DNA from: Hymenobacter plasmatis
Lineage (GTDB): Bacteria; Bacteroidota; Bacteroidia; Cytophagales; Hymenobacteraceae
Direction of reading: 5' to 3'
Length of the DNA: 64,000 nucleotides
NCBI RefSeq assembly: GCF_020711255.1
Contig: NZ_JAJFAW010000017.1
Span: forward strand, 1-64,000
The translations under genes were made by a program, and so were the position numbers. The notes below the pieces were generated by a model. The model was not told where the DNA came from. It saw only the letters and a list, made by a program, of their open reading frames with translations, and ran no database searches. Of the stretch, positions 42,626 to 49,460 are shown in pieces. Within the stretch, counting starts at the first letter, position 1, and every line of letters begins with the position of its first letter.

Positions 42626-43079
42626 GGGGCAGAACTGAATGAGACAAAACGGAGCTAAATAATTTTAATGGCTGCTTTTTATGGGTTTGTTCAGGTATAA
42701 TGGTCAGGCCAACTTTGCTCTTGGTTTTAGGCACAAGCATTGCCTTCTGGCAATACTCATACTAGTAAGTGCAGAGAGAACTGAATAACCTTTACTAGGT
42801 GCAGAAGTAGGGCAGAATATAATTTATCAAACCTATTGCCTACTCGCATTAGACGCAATAGGCAGCGCAATATGCACTTGGCATAGTACAATTTTATTGT
42901 TATTTTATTCCCGCAATCCAATTGCTATCGAACAATTCTTCAATTATATTTTCTATTAAAGGCACCATTTATATTCAATAATATATTTATTACAATTAAT
43001 AGCATTAGCAGATTTTATTTCTCAACGCTCCTCTTGTCGACCAACTTTTCATGAGTGCCCCTGGCCACTCGCAGGCCCC
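42626..43079. other. AT-rich spacer of about 450 bases
   Basis: The stretch between the large secreted protein and the hairpin at 43080 is far richer in A/T than its surroundings (e.g. AATAATATATTTATTACAAT at about 42977-42996). No gene, repeat or perfect TAnnTTTG element stands out. It holds the upstream region of the secreted-protein gene, so regulatory sites are likely, and the composition suggests a foreign or unconstrained segment. Confidence 0.6.
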
Positions 43080-43148
43080 CCATTCGCATAATGCAAAAGC
43101 CGCCGCTGCACATTTCGAGCAGCGGCGGCTTTTGCATTATGCGAATGG
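43080..43148 (-). terminator. Perfect 30-base hairpin at the end of the phosphatase gene
   Basis: Perfect complementary arms of 30 bases (43080-43109 and 43119-43148) around the 9-base loop ACATTTCGA. The inner part is a normal terminator core (AAAAGCCGCCGCTGC and its complement); the outer 15 bases (CCATTCGCATAATGC) extend the stem beyond any usual length. It begins six bases after the phosphatase stop codon on the minus strand. Confidence 0.82.
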
Positions 43149-43154
43149 TTGATG

Positions 43155-43853
43155 TTAACGCTTGCCGATGGCGTAGGGCGGCTCACGGTTGGCGACCAAG
43201 GTCAACTCCCAGGTATCGAGGTTGAGGGCAGCCAGGTGCGCGAGCTCGGGGTTGTGCCGGTACACGCAGCCGGTATCCAGACCCAGCACTTCGGGACGGG
43301 CGCTGGCCTTGGCGAGCACCTGGGCCGTGGGAGTGGGCACGTGCCCGTGCAAGAGGCGTTTGCCTTCGATCCGTGAGGGGTCGAACACAAACTTCTTGAT
43401 GTTCAGCATGGTGCTGTAATCACGCCGCATTTCGGCGGGCGGCAAGGCAAAGTTGTAGCCGGCGTGTACCAGCACAAAGTCATCCAGCTCAATTTCGTAC
43501 GGCAGGGCCGCCAGCCATTCGAGGTAGCGCGCCGGGATATCGGCCATGCGCCGCACGCCAAAGCTGCGCAATGTGGGCAGGCGGCCGCGGGGTCCCAGCC
43601 AATCCCAGCGCCAGCGGTGGCGGGAGGAGTCGAGCAGGGCCTGGTCGTGGTTGCCCCGCAGGCAGTGCACGCGGAAGCCGGTGGCCTGCAGCTGCATGAG
43701 GTAGTCGAGGACGCCGCGGCTGTCGGGGCCCTTGTTCACGTAGTCGCCCAGCAGGTACAGCTCGTCGTCGGTGGTCAGGCGAAGTTCTTCCTCCACCAAG
43801 TAGCGGAAGGTTTGCAGGCAGCCGTGCAGGTCGGTGGTGGCGTAGCGGCGCAC
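43155..43853 (-). CDS. Calcineurin-like serine/threonine phosphatase
   Basis: A 232-residue metallophosphatase with the motif set TDLHGC (first metal motif, TDLHG in place of GDxHG), LLGDYVNKGPDSRGVLDYL (GDxVDRGPxS-type) and LRGNHDQALLDS (GNHE/D). A later HAGYNFALPPA (GH motif) and LLHGHVPTP with a terminal DTGCVYRHN complete the two-metal site, so it should be active. Targets could be diadenosine polyphosphates, phosphoproteins or other phosphoesters; the family (PP2A-like, PrpE/ApaH-type) cannot be refined. Monocistronic on the minus strand. Confidence 0.9.
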   Translation of the reverse strand: MRRYATTDLHGCLQTFRYLVEEELRLTTDDELYLLGDYVNKGPDSRGVLDYLMQLQATGFRVHCLRGNHDQALLDSSRHRWRWDWLGPRGRLPTLRSFGVRRMADIPARYLEWLAALPYEIELDDFVLVHAGYNFALPPAEMRRDYSTMLNIKKFVFDPSRIEGKRLLHGHVPTPTAQVLAKASARPEVLGLDTGCVYRHNPELAHLAALNLDTWELTLVANREPPYAIGKR

Positions 43854-43881
43854 AGAAAGATGGACTTGATAAGAAGCAGGA

Positions 43882-43970
43882 ACGTCATGTTGAGCTGGCC
43901 GAGGCGCCTCGCCGGAAAAGTAACAAATTACTATCGCGGCAGCGCTGATTCGGCCAGCTCAACATGACGT
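43882..43970. repeat. Family A palindrome, copy A5
   Basis: Perfect 21-base arms (43882-43902 and 43950-43970), tip ACGTCATGTTGAGCTGGCCG, around a 47-base spacer. It lies between the phosphatase gene (divergent start 43853) and the small minus-strand gene ending at 43994. Confidence 0.85.
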
Positions 43971-43993
43971 GCTGCTTGTGAGACCGGGTCTTA

Positions 43994-44218
43994 CTAGTGC
44001 CCGCCGCCGTAGGCCGGGCGGTCTATTTCTGGCTTGTCGAGGTTGCGGTTGGGATGGCGCAAGCCGGCATCGATGGCCTCCTGCTCCAGGCGGGCCTGCG
44101 TGGCCTCGTCTAGTTCCAGTGCGGGCAGGTCGCCGGTGCCCTGGGGCAGGCCCTCGCCCGCCGGAGCGCCTTTGTTTTCACCGGATTGCTGGTTGGTGTT
44201 GTTGCTTTTGTTCGGCAT
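43994..44218 (-). CDS. Small disordered acidic protein
   Basis: A 74-residue protein, MPNKSNNTNQQSGENKGAPA, of Asn/Gln/Glu/Gly-rich composition with no Cys, Trp or Phe and no plausible fold, ending RPAYGGGH. It has the composition of hydrophilins or of disordered linkers. It lies close to a second disordered gene (44300-44803), which suggests they belong together, possibly as desiccation or osmotic protectants. No domain is recognised. Confidence 0.68.
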   Translation of the reverse strand: MPNKSNNTNQQSGENKGAPAGEGLPQGTGDLPALELDEATQARLEQEAIDAGLRHPNRNLDKPEIDRPAYGGGH

Positions 44219-44299
44219 GATAAGAGAAGGTTAGTAAGTGAAAAACAGGAAAGGAATCGGGATTTTCTGGCTTTGTAACCGGTTATCAGCAGCCCAATG

Positions 44300-44803
44300 C
44301 TACTGGTCGATGGCCGTGTCGGACGCGTTGGGGTCGTTCAGCTCGGCGTTGGTATCGGTACCGGTAATGGGCTGGATGGGGCGCGGCTCCATTTGGCCCA
44401 TGCCCACGCGGGAGTTGGGATTGCGCATTTCGTCCACGCCGGGGCGCAAGTCGTGCGCGTCGAGTTCGTCCACCGGGCGGCCCGAGGGAACTATCGACTC
44501 GGTGTACTCGGAATCAGCGGGCATGTCCTGGTTGGGCCGGTCGGGGCGGCCTTCGTCGGTAGAGCGCATGTTGTCGTGGGGCGGGCTCATGCGGTCAGCG
44601 GTTTCGTTTACCGACAAGGCGGTTTCGCCGCCCGCGCTGTCGGTGCCAAAGCCTTCTTTGCCGTCGCGGTTGCCAAAGCCGCCGCGGGCCGCTTCGTTCT
44701 TGGGCGGATCAGCGTTGGGAATGTGGTGGCCGGCCTCCATTTCTTCATTGGTTGTGTCGTCGTTGATAACGCGAATGGGGCGATTGTTCGGGTCGATGGC
44801 CAT
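44300..44803 (-). CDS. Disordered hydrophilic protein, hydrophilin-like
   Basis: A 167-residue protein starting MAIDPNNRPIRVINDDTTNE. It is almost wholly polar (Asp, Glu, Asn, Gly, Pro, Arg), has no Cys or Trp and very few aromatic residues, and contains many short Asp/Pro/Gly segments (HIPNADPPKNEAARGGFGNR). A longer reading from 44878 is open but has no support. The pattern fits hydrophilins/LEA-like proteins, which in desert or radiation-tolerant bacteria protect other proteins during drying. That role is an inference from composition only. Gene spacing to the 74-residue neighbour is 81 bases, same strand. Confidence 0.68.
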   Translation of the reverse strand: MAIDPNNRPIRVINDDTTNEEMEAGHHIPNADPPKNEAARGGFGNRDGKEGFGTDSAGGETALSVNETADRMSPPHDNMRSTDEGRPDRPNQDMPADSEYTESIVPSGRPVDELDAHDLRPGVDEMRNPNSRVGMGQMEPRPIQPITGTDTNAELNDPNASDTAIDQ

Positions 44804-44916
44804 TGTTTTTAATGAAAAGTTGATGAAGCGACTAAGAGTAAGGTGTACTTTAGTTTGGCCGTTTGGGTTGTGCTTCACAAGCCCATTGCACCAGCTCTGA
44901 ATGCGACAATTTGCCT

Positions 44917-45180
44917 ATGTCTATGTGGACCGAAACCGACAATAGCCTCCGCCGCAGCTTCCGCTTTGCGGATTTCAAAACCGCCTTTGCTTTCCTCACC
45001 GAAGTGGCGGCCGAAGCCGAGCGGCTCGACCATCACCCGTGGTTCAGCAATGAATACAACGCCGTCGAATTTCGCCTCCGCAGCCACGACGCCGGCAACA
45101 CGGTAACCAAGCGCGACCACCGCCTGGCAGAAGCCATCGATGCGGTGGCTGCACGTTATGCCACACTGAATGAGGAATGA
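44917..45180 (+). CDS. phhB: 4a-hydroxytetrahydrobiopterin dehydratase (PCD)
   Basis: Pterin-4a-carbinolamine dehydratase, 87 residues, recycles the pterin cofactor of aromatic amino acid hydroxylases. The motif RLDHHPWFSNEYNAVEFRLR followed by SHDAGNTVTKRDHRLAEAID has the conserved His-His and Asp of the active site and the VTxxD ending. Start MSMWTETDNSLRRSFRFADF is used; an upstream frame start exists but adds an unconserved stretch. The stop codon TGA sits within a tandem of GAATGAG units (45168-45202). phhA is not in the window. It may be cotranscribed with rsmI 108 bases downstream. Confidence 0.9.
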   Translation: MSMWTETDNSLRRSFRFADFKTAFAFLTEVAAEAERLDHHPWFSNEYNAVEFRLRSHDAGNTVTKRDHRLAEAIDAVAARYATLNEE

Positions 45181-45243
45181 GGAATGAGGAATGAGGAATG
45201 AGGAAGTTCGAGCACTTCAGCTCAATTCTTCATTCTTCATTAA
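45168..45243. repeat. Palindromic element with (GAATGAG)5 arm at the phhB/rsmI junction
   Basis: Five exact tandem copies of GAATGAG (45168-45202) form the left arm; the right arm ATTCTTCATTCTTCATT (about 45225-45241) is a partial complement. The loop is about 20 bases. The second unit contains the phhB stop codon. Style resembles family B arms (GAATGAGG/GAATGAAG) but the core is different. Confidence 0.72.
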
Positions 45244-45275
45244 GCGAAGCGTCATCCCTCATTAAGCGCAACGGC

Positions 45276-45283
45276 TACCTTTG
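45276..45283 (+). promoter_or_regulatory. Predicted -7 element of rsmI, leaderless
   Basis: TACCTTTG, perfect TAnnTTTG, four bases before the ATG at 45288. Transcription would start at or next to the A of the start codon, so a leaderless or almost leaderless message is predicted. Confidence 0.55.
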
Positions 45284-45287
45284 CTTT

Positions 45288-46049
45288 ATGCCCAACACGG
45301 TCCTTTACCTCGTGCCTACGCCTATCGGCAATCTGGAAGACATTACCCTGCGGGCCATCCGCATTCTGGGCGAAGTGGGCACGGTGCTCTGTGAAGATAC
45401 CCGCACCAGCGGCCGCCTGATGCAGCACCTGGGCCTGAAGAAGCCCCTGCTCTCCTACCACCTGCACAACGAGCACCAGCAAGTGCCCCGGCTGCTGGAG
45501 CGCCTGGCCAAGGGCGAAACCATGGCCCTGATTTCGGATGCCGGCACGCCCGGAATTTCCGACCCGGGGTTTCTGTTGGTGCGCGAGTGCCTGGCGCAGG
45601 GCTTGGGTGTGGAGTGCCTGCCGGGCCCCACGGCGTTTGTTCCGGCGTTGCTCAAGTCGGGGTTTGGGGCCGAGCGGTTCACGTTTGAAGGCTTTTTGCC
45701 GGTGAAAAAAGGGCGGCAGACGCGCTTACGGGAGCTGGCGTCGGAAACCCGGACCATGATTTTTTACGAGTCCCCGCACCGCATCGTGAAGACGTTGGGC
45801 CAGCTGGCCGAGGTGCTGGGGCCCGAGCGGCCAGCTTCCGTGAGCCGCGAATTGACCAAATTATTTGAAGAAACCGTAACCGGTACGCTCGCCAGCCTCG
45901 AGGCTGACTTTGCCGCTCGTACTACTATTAAAGGAGAAATTGTCGTTGTCGTCGAAGGAAATCTTGCCCCGCCCGTCCGCGAGCCCCGCCCTGGCCGCGA
46001 AGACCGATACCGCCGCGCCGACGGCGATGCCCCCGACAGCGAAGACTAG
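45288..46049 (+). CDS. rsmI: 16S rRNA (cytidine1402-2'-O)-methyltransferase RsmI
   Basis: Methylates C1402 in the 16S rRNA P site. The 253-residue protein has LYLVPTPIGNLEDITLRAIR at the start (conserved tetrapyrrole-methylase-like fold), CEDTRTSGRLMQHLGLKKPL, ISDAGTPGISDPGFLLVREC and FYESPHRIVKTLGQLAEVLG. An N-terminal extension of the frame (45198) is not conserved. A charged tail (REPRPGREDRYRRADGDAPD) follows the fold. It overlaps the proposed lnt start by 23 bases, so translation is probably coupled. Confidence 0.95.
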   Translation: MPNTVLYLVPTPIGNLEDITLRAIRILGEVGTVLCEDTRTSGRLMQHLGLKKPLLSYHLHNEHQQVPRLLERLAKGETMALISDAGTPGISDPGFLLVRECLAQGLGVECLPGPTAFVPALLKSGFGAERFTFEGFLPVKKGRQTRLRELASETRTMIFYESPHRIVKTLGQLAEVLGPERPASVSRELTKLFEETVTGTLASLEADFAARTTIKGEIVVVVEGNLAPPVREPRPGREDRYRRADGDAPDSED

Positions 46050-47739
46050 CCGGCTCCCGCGCCCGGCGGTGCTGGCTGTGCTGGGCGCCTTGCTGCTCTG
46101 GGGCGGCTGGCCGCCGCAGCCCTCGGCGCCGCTGTCGCTGCTGCTGTTTGTGGGCTGGGTGCCGTACCTGCTCATGGAGCGGCAGCTCACGCTGAAAGGT
46201 GCCAGCAAGCGACGCGTGTTTGCCTACACCTACCTGTTTTTGGTGCTCTGGAACGCGCTGACCACGTGGTGGGTGAGCTACGCGGAGCTCACCGCCGGCA
46301 TTGCCGCCGTGGTGCTCAACGCGCTACTGCTGTGCCTGCCGCTCATGGCCTTCCGCCAAACCAAGAAGCGCCTGGGCAACCGCATCGGCTACCTGTCGCT
46401 GCCCATTTTCTGGATTGCTTTCGAGCAGCTGCATCTCACCTGGGACCTGACCTGGCCATGGCTCACGCTGGGCAATGGCTTCGCGGCCGCGCCGCAGTGG
46501 GTGCAGTGGTATGAGTACACGGGCTTTCTGGGCGGCTCGGCGTGGGTGTGGGTTGTGAACCTGCTGTTCTTTCTTGAACTGATAAATCGCATTCCAAGAC
46601 TGGGCTGGTCAACCACAACGAGCGGCACGGTTACCAAGGATGCGTCTGCCAACAGACCGATAATAGCGGGCCCGGCTATCCGGCGTGCGCCCTTCGTCTT
46701 TCCTGTATTGGCCATCATTATTCCCATCCTACTATCTTATTTTATTGGGACAACCTACCAAGAAAAAGGGCCCACGGCCGAGGTTATCGTAGTGCAGCCC
46801 AACCTCGACCCCTACGTGGAGAAGTTTGAAGGCGGCGCCAAATTCGTGCCTTATGAAGACCAGCTCACCCGGTTGCTGAGCTTGTCGGAGCAGAAACTCA
46901 CGCCCCAGACGCGCCTCGTGCTGTGGCCCGAAACAGCGCTGGAAGAGTCGTACTGGGAAAACACGATTGAGAGCAACCCCAAAATCCGGCGGGTACGGCA
47001 GTGGCTGGCGCAGCACCCCGGGGTGGCGATGCTCACGGGCATCACCACTATCAACTCGTACGCCAACAAAGACGCCGCCAGCGAAACCGCTCGCTACCGC
47101 GACGACTTGGGCTACTACGACATCTTTAATACCGGCGCCTACTTCGCCAACGCCACTGCGCCCATTGCCTTCTACCACAAGTCGCGCCTAGTGCCTGGCG
47201 TGGAGAAGATTCCGCCGGTGTTGGCCTCGGTTATTTCCCATATCGACTTGGGCGGCACCGTTGGCAGCGTCGGCAGCCAACCCGAGCGCACCGTGTACCC
47301 CGCGCCGACCAATGCGCCCGCACTACGGGTGGCGCCGGTTATCTGCTACGAATCCATTTACGGCGACTTCGTGGCCGAATACACCCGCAATGGCGCCACG
47401 CTGCTCGGCCTCATTACCAACGACGCCTGGTGGCACGACTCGCCCGGCTACCGCCAGCTGCTGCGCTACGGCGCCCTGCGCTCCATCGAAACACGCCGCG
47501 ACCTGGCCCGCTCGGCCAACACCGGTTTCACGGGCTTCATCAACCAAAAAGGAGAAATCACGCAGCTTGAGCCAGCTTGGATTCCGGCCGCCAGCCGCGG
47601 CACCGTGCACCTCAACGACGAGGTAACGTTTTACGCCCGGTATGGGGAGCTGATTGGGCGCGGCTCGCAGGTGCTGGCGGTGCTATTGCTGGCAGTAGCA
47701 GTGTGGGTAGGCTGGCAGAAAAAGCAGCTGTCCCGTTAA
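46027..47739 (+). CDS. lnt: Apolipoprotein N-acyltransferase Lnt
   Basis: Adds the third acyl chain to lipoproteins in the inner membrane. The 570-residue protein (start MPPTAKTSRLPRPAVLAVLG) has several N-terminal membrane helices, then the nitrilase-like domain with the catalytic triad: Glu in VLWPETALEE, Lys in YHKSRLVPGVEKIP and Cys in VICYESIYGDFVAEY. A final TM at LLAVAVWVGW anchors the C-terminus. The longer reading (45910) would begin inside rsmI and has no support; 46027 follows the usual rsmI-lnt overlap. In Bacteroidota Lnt may act with other acyltransferases; activity is expected from the intact triad. Confidence 0.95.
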   Translation: MPPTAKTSRLPRPAVLAVLGALLLWGGWPPQPSAPLSLLLFVGWVPYLLMERQLTLKGASKRRVFAYTYLFLVLWNALTTWWVSYAELTAGIAAVVLNALLLCLPLMAFRQTKKRLGNRIGYLSLPIFWIAFEQLHLTWDLTWPWLTLGNGFAAAPQWVQWYEYTGFLGGSAWVWVVNLLFFLELINRIPRLGWSTTTSGTVTKDASANRPIIAGPAIRRAPFVFPVLAIIIPILLSYFIGTTYQEKGPTAEVIVVQPNLDPYVEKFEGGAKFVPYEDQLTRLLSLSEQKLTPQTRLVLWPETALEESYWENTIESNPKIRRVRQWLAQHPGVAMLTGITTINSYANKDAASETARYRDDLGYYDIFNTGAYFANATAPIAFYHKSRLVPGVEKIPPVLASVISHIDLGGTVGSVGSQPERTVYPAPTNAPALRVAPVICYESIYGDFVAEYTRNGATLLGLITNDAWWHDSPGYRQLLRYGALRSIETRRDLARSANTGFTGFINQKGEITQLEPAWIPAASRGTVHLNDEVTFYARYGELIGRGSQVLAVLLLAVAVWVGWQKKQLSR

Positions 47740-47795
47740 AAGGCCCACTCCCATGCTTGCTCGGCAGGCCTTTGAATTTCCCTACAGCTCCACTT

Positions 47796-48599
47796 ATGCC
47801 CACTGATTTCATTACGCTCTCCCTCGACCTTGCGGCCCTGTGCCGCACCACAGCCCAATTTATCCGTCAGGAAGCCGCTACGTTCGACCGCGGCAAAATT
47901 GAGCACAAAGGCGTGCACGACCTGGTGAGCTACGTGGACCAAGAAACCGAGCGCAAGCTGGTGGCCGGTCTGCGCCAGCTGCAGCCCGAGGCGGGCTTCA
48001 TCACCGAAGAAGGCACCGCCGGCCCGGACACCCACACCGAGGAATTCACCTGGATAATTGACCCACTCGATGGCACCACCAACTTCGTGCACGGCCTGCC
48101 AGTCTATTCCATCAGCGTGGCGCTGCTGCACCGGAAAGAGCTGGTACTCGGCGTGGTGCACGAGGTAAACCGCGACGAGAGCTTCCGGGCCGTGCGCGGC
48201 AGCGGTGCTTTTTGCAACGACCGGCCCATCCGCGTGACCGACATTCCTGAGCTAAATAGCTCGCTCATTGCCACCGGCTTCCCCTACAAGGACTTTGGCC
48301 AAATGGGAACTTACCTGCAAGTGCTCGGCGCTTTCATGAGCCGCAGCCACGGCGTGCGCCGGCTCGGCTCCGCAGCCGTGGATTTGGCTTACGTGGCCGC
48401 TGGCCGGTACGAAGGCTTCTTCGAGTTCAACCTCAATTCCTACGACGTGGCGGCGGGCATTTTGCTGGTCCGTGAAGCGGGTGGGCACGTCACCCAGTTT
48501 CTGGAAGACGGCGACCCACTGTTCGGCCGCGAAATTGTGGCCAGCAACGGCTGCCTGCACGCCGAAATGCAGCAGACCATTCGCGAGTTTTGGCAATAA
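47796..48599 (+). CDS. Inositol-monophosphatase-family protein
   Basis: A 267-residue phosphatase of the FIG/IMPase superfamily. It starts MPTDFITLSLDLAALCRTTA and shows metal ligands FITEEGTA (Glu-Glu), WIIDPLDGTTNFVHGLPVYS (DPLDGT) and YDVAAGILLVREAGG (WD-like Asp motif with GG). These residues make an active Mg2+ phosphatase likely. Substrate could be myo-inositol phosphate, 3'-phosphoadenosine phosphate or a sugar phosphate; family members are hard to separate by sequence. The start at 47796 is chosen over 47577 because the longer N-terminus is unconserved. It is close to lnt (56 bases). Confidence 0.92.
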   Translation: MPTDFITLSLDLAALCRTTAQFIRQEAATFDRGKIEHKGVHDLVSYVDQETERKLVAGLRQLQPEAGFITEEGTAGPDTHTEEFTWIIDPLDGTTNFVHGLPVYSISVALLHRKELVLGVVHEVNRDESFRAVRGSGAFCNDRPIRVTDIPELNSSLIATGFPYKDFGQMGTYLQVLGAFMSRSHGVRRLGSAAVDLAYVAAGRYEGFFEFNLNSYDVAAGILLVREAGGHVTQFLEDGDPLFGREIVASNGCLHAEMQQTIREFWQ

Positions 48600-48665
48600 C
48601 CCAATCCTGTCCTAAAAGGCGTCCCGGCCCGCAAACTATTCTCTTTCCAACGCAGTTTCTTTAGC

Positions 48666-48887
48666 ATGCTCCTGCTCGCCCTCACCTCCGTCGAAATTCA
48701 GTATTTTCTGATTGCCGCTTTGTTTGTGGCAGCGGCTTTCTACGTGGGCCGGATTTTCTGGCGGGCGTTTTTCAGCAAGACGGCGGCCGGCTGTGCCAAA
48801 GGCTGCGGCGGAGCATGCGGCTCGCTCGACGTAGACCAGCTTCAGCGTACCATCGAAGCGCGCACCGCCGCCCAAGCGCGCCGCTAA
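48666..48887 (+). CDS. FeoB-associated cysteine-rich membrane protein-like
   Basis: A 73-residue protein with one membrane helix (IQYFLIAALFVAAAFYVGRI, about 11-30) followed by a Cys/Gly-rich motif GCAKGCGGACGS and a basic helix (DQLQRTIEARTAAQARR). The size, single helix and CxxxCGGxCG pattern match the FeoB-associated Cys-rich membrane protein family (pfam12669-like). No feoA/feoB gene lies in this window. The Cys cluster could bind metal or a cluster. Not secure as to partner, and annotation of function would be premature. Confidence 0.72.
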   Translation: MLLLALTSVEIQYFLIAALFVAAAFYVGRIFWRAFFSKTAAGCAKGCGGACGSLDVDQLQRTIEARTAAQARR

Positions 48888-49025
48888 TCGCCCCCGCTGC
48901 TTCGCCCACATTTTCTCGTGACTTAGATAACCCGCCCCCGCCCCGGCTGCGTATAGCCGACGCGGGGGCAGGCTGCGTTAGTGCGTTGCCGCCCCGTCTT
49001 TACTCTCCTCAAAACACTCACCGCC

Positions 49026-49367
49026 ATGCAGGACAAAGAAGAAGAACGCTCACTCGTGAACGTTGAAAACAAACTGAACAAGGATGGCTTCACGCAGGAT
49101 TTCAACGTTGTGGACGGCCGTCTGCAAACCATCGGCAACGACTCGAACAAGAGCTACGCCCCCGACGAAGTAACCATTGTCGATTTCTACCGCTTTGAGG
49201 GCGAGAGCAACCCCGACGACATGTCCATTCTCTACGCCATCGAAGCCAACGACGGCGTGAAAGGCACCATCTCTTCCGCCTACGGCGTCTACGCCGACAC
49301 CGAAACCGACGAATTCCTCAAGCAAGTAGAAGACTTGGGCAAGAACCTGATGAAGGGACACAAGTAA
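49026..49367 (+). CDS. Small acidic protein, unknown function
   Basis: A 113-residue protein (MQDKEEERSLVNVENKLNKD) that is acidic and compact: strands EVTIVDFYRFEGESNPDDMS and ILYAIEANDGVKGTISSAYG, then a C-terminal helix FLKQVEDLGKNLMKGHK. This layout resembles phosphoribosylpyrophosphate-synthetase-associated or YpmS-type short proteins of Bacteroidota, but I cannot name the family. A longer reading from 48981 has no support. It is convergent with the radical SAM gene and shares palindrome B2 in the spacer. Confidence 0.75.
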   Translation: MQDKEEERSLVNVENKLNKDGFTQDFNVVDGRLQTIGNDSNKSYAPDEVTIVDFYRFEGESNPDDMSILYAIEANDGVKGTISSAYGVYADTETDEFLKQVEDLGKNLMKGHK

Positions 49368-49388
49368 GTAGCCTTTGGCTTGATTAAT

Positions 49389-49450
49389 AATGAAGAATGG
49401 GGAATGAAGAATTGGTCGTTGGGCTAATTCTTCATTCCCCATTCTTCGTT
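49389..49450. repeat. Family B palindrome, copy B2
   Basis: Perfect 22-base arms (49392-49413 and 49426-49447), with GAAGAATGGGGAATGAAG at the outer end, around the 12-base loop GGTCGTTGGGCT. The core 49409-49430 is identical to that at 22703-22724. It lies between the convergent gene ends at 49367 and 49461, with TTTTAATT following. Confidence 0.88.
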
Positions 49451-49460
49451 TTAATTGATT

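Noticed and set aside
43051..43152. A 33-codon frame (starting MSAPGHSQAPHSHN) running through the 30-base hairpin
   Set aside because: It consists mostly of the two arms of a palindrome, has no recognisable features, and is better explained by the terminator.
45168..45202. Phase variation of phhB by GAATGAG copy number
   Set aside because: The stop codon is in the second unit, so changing the number of later units leaves the protein unchanged.
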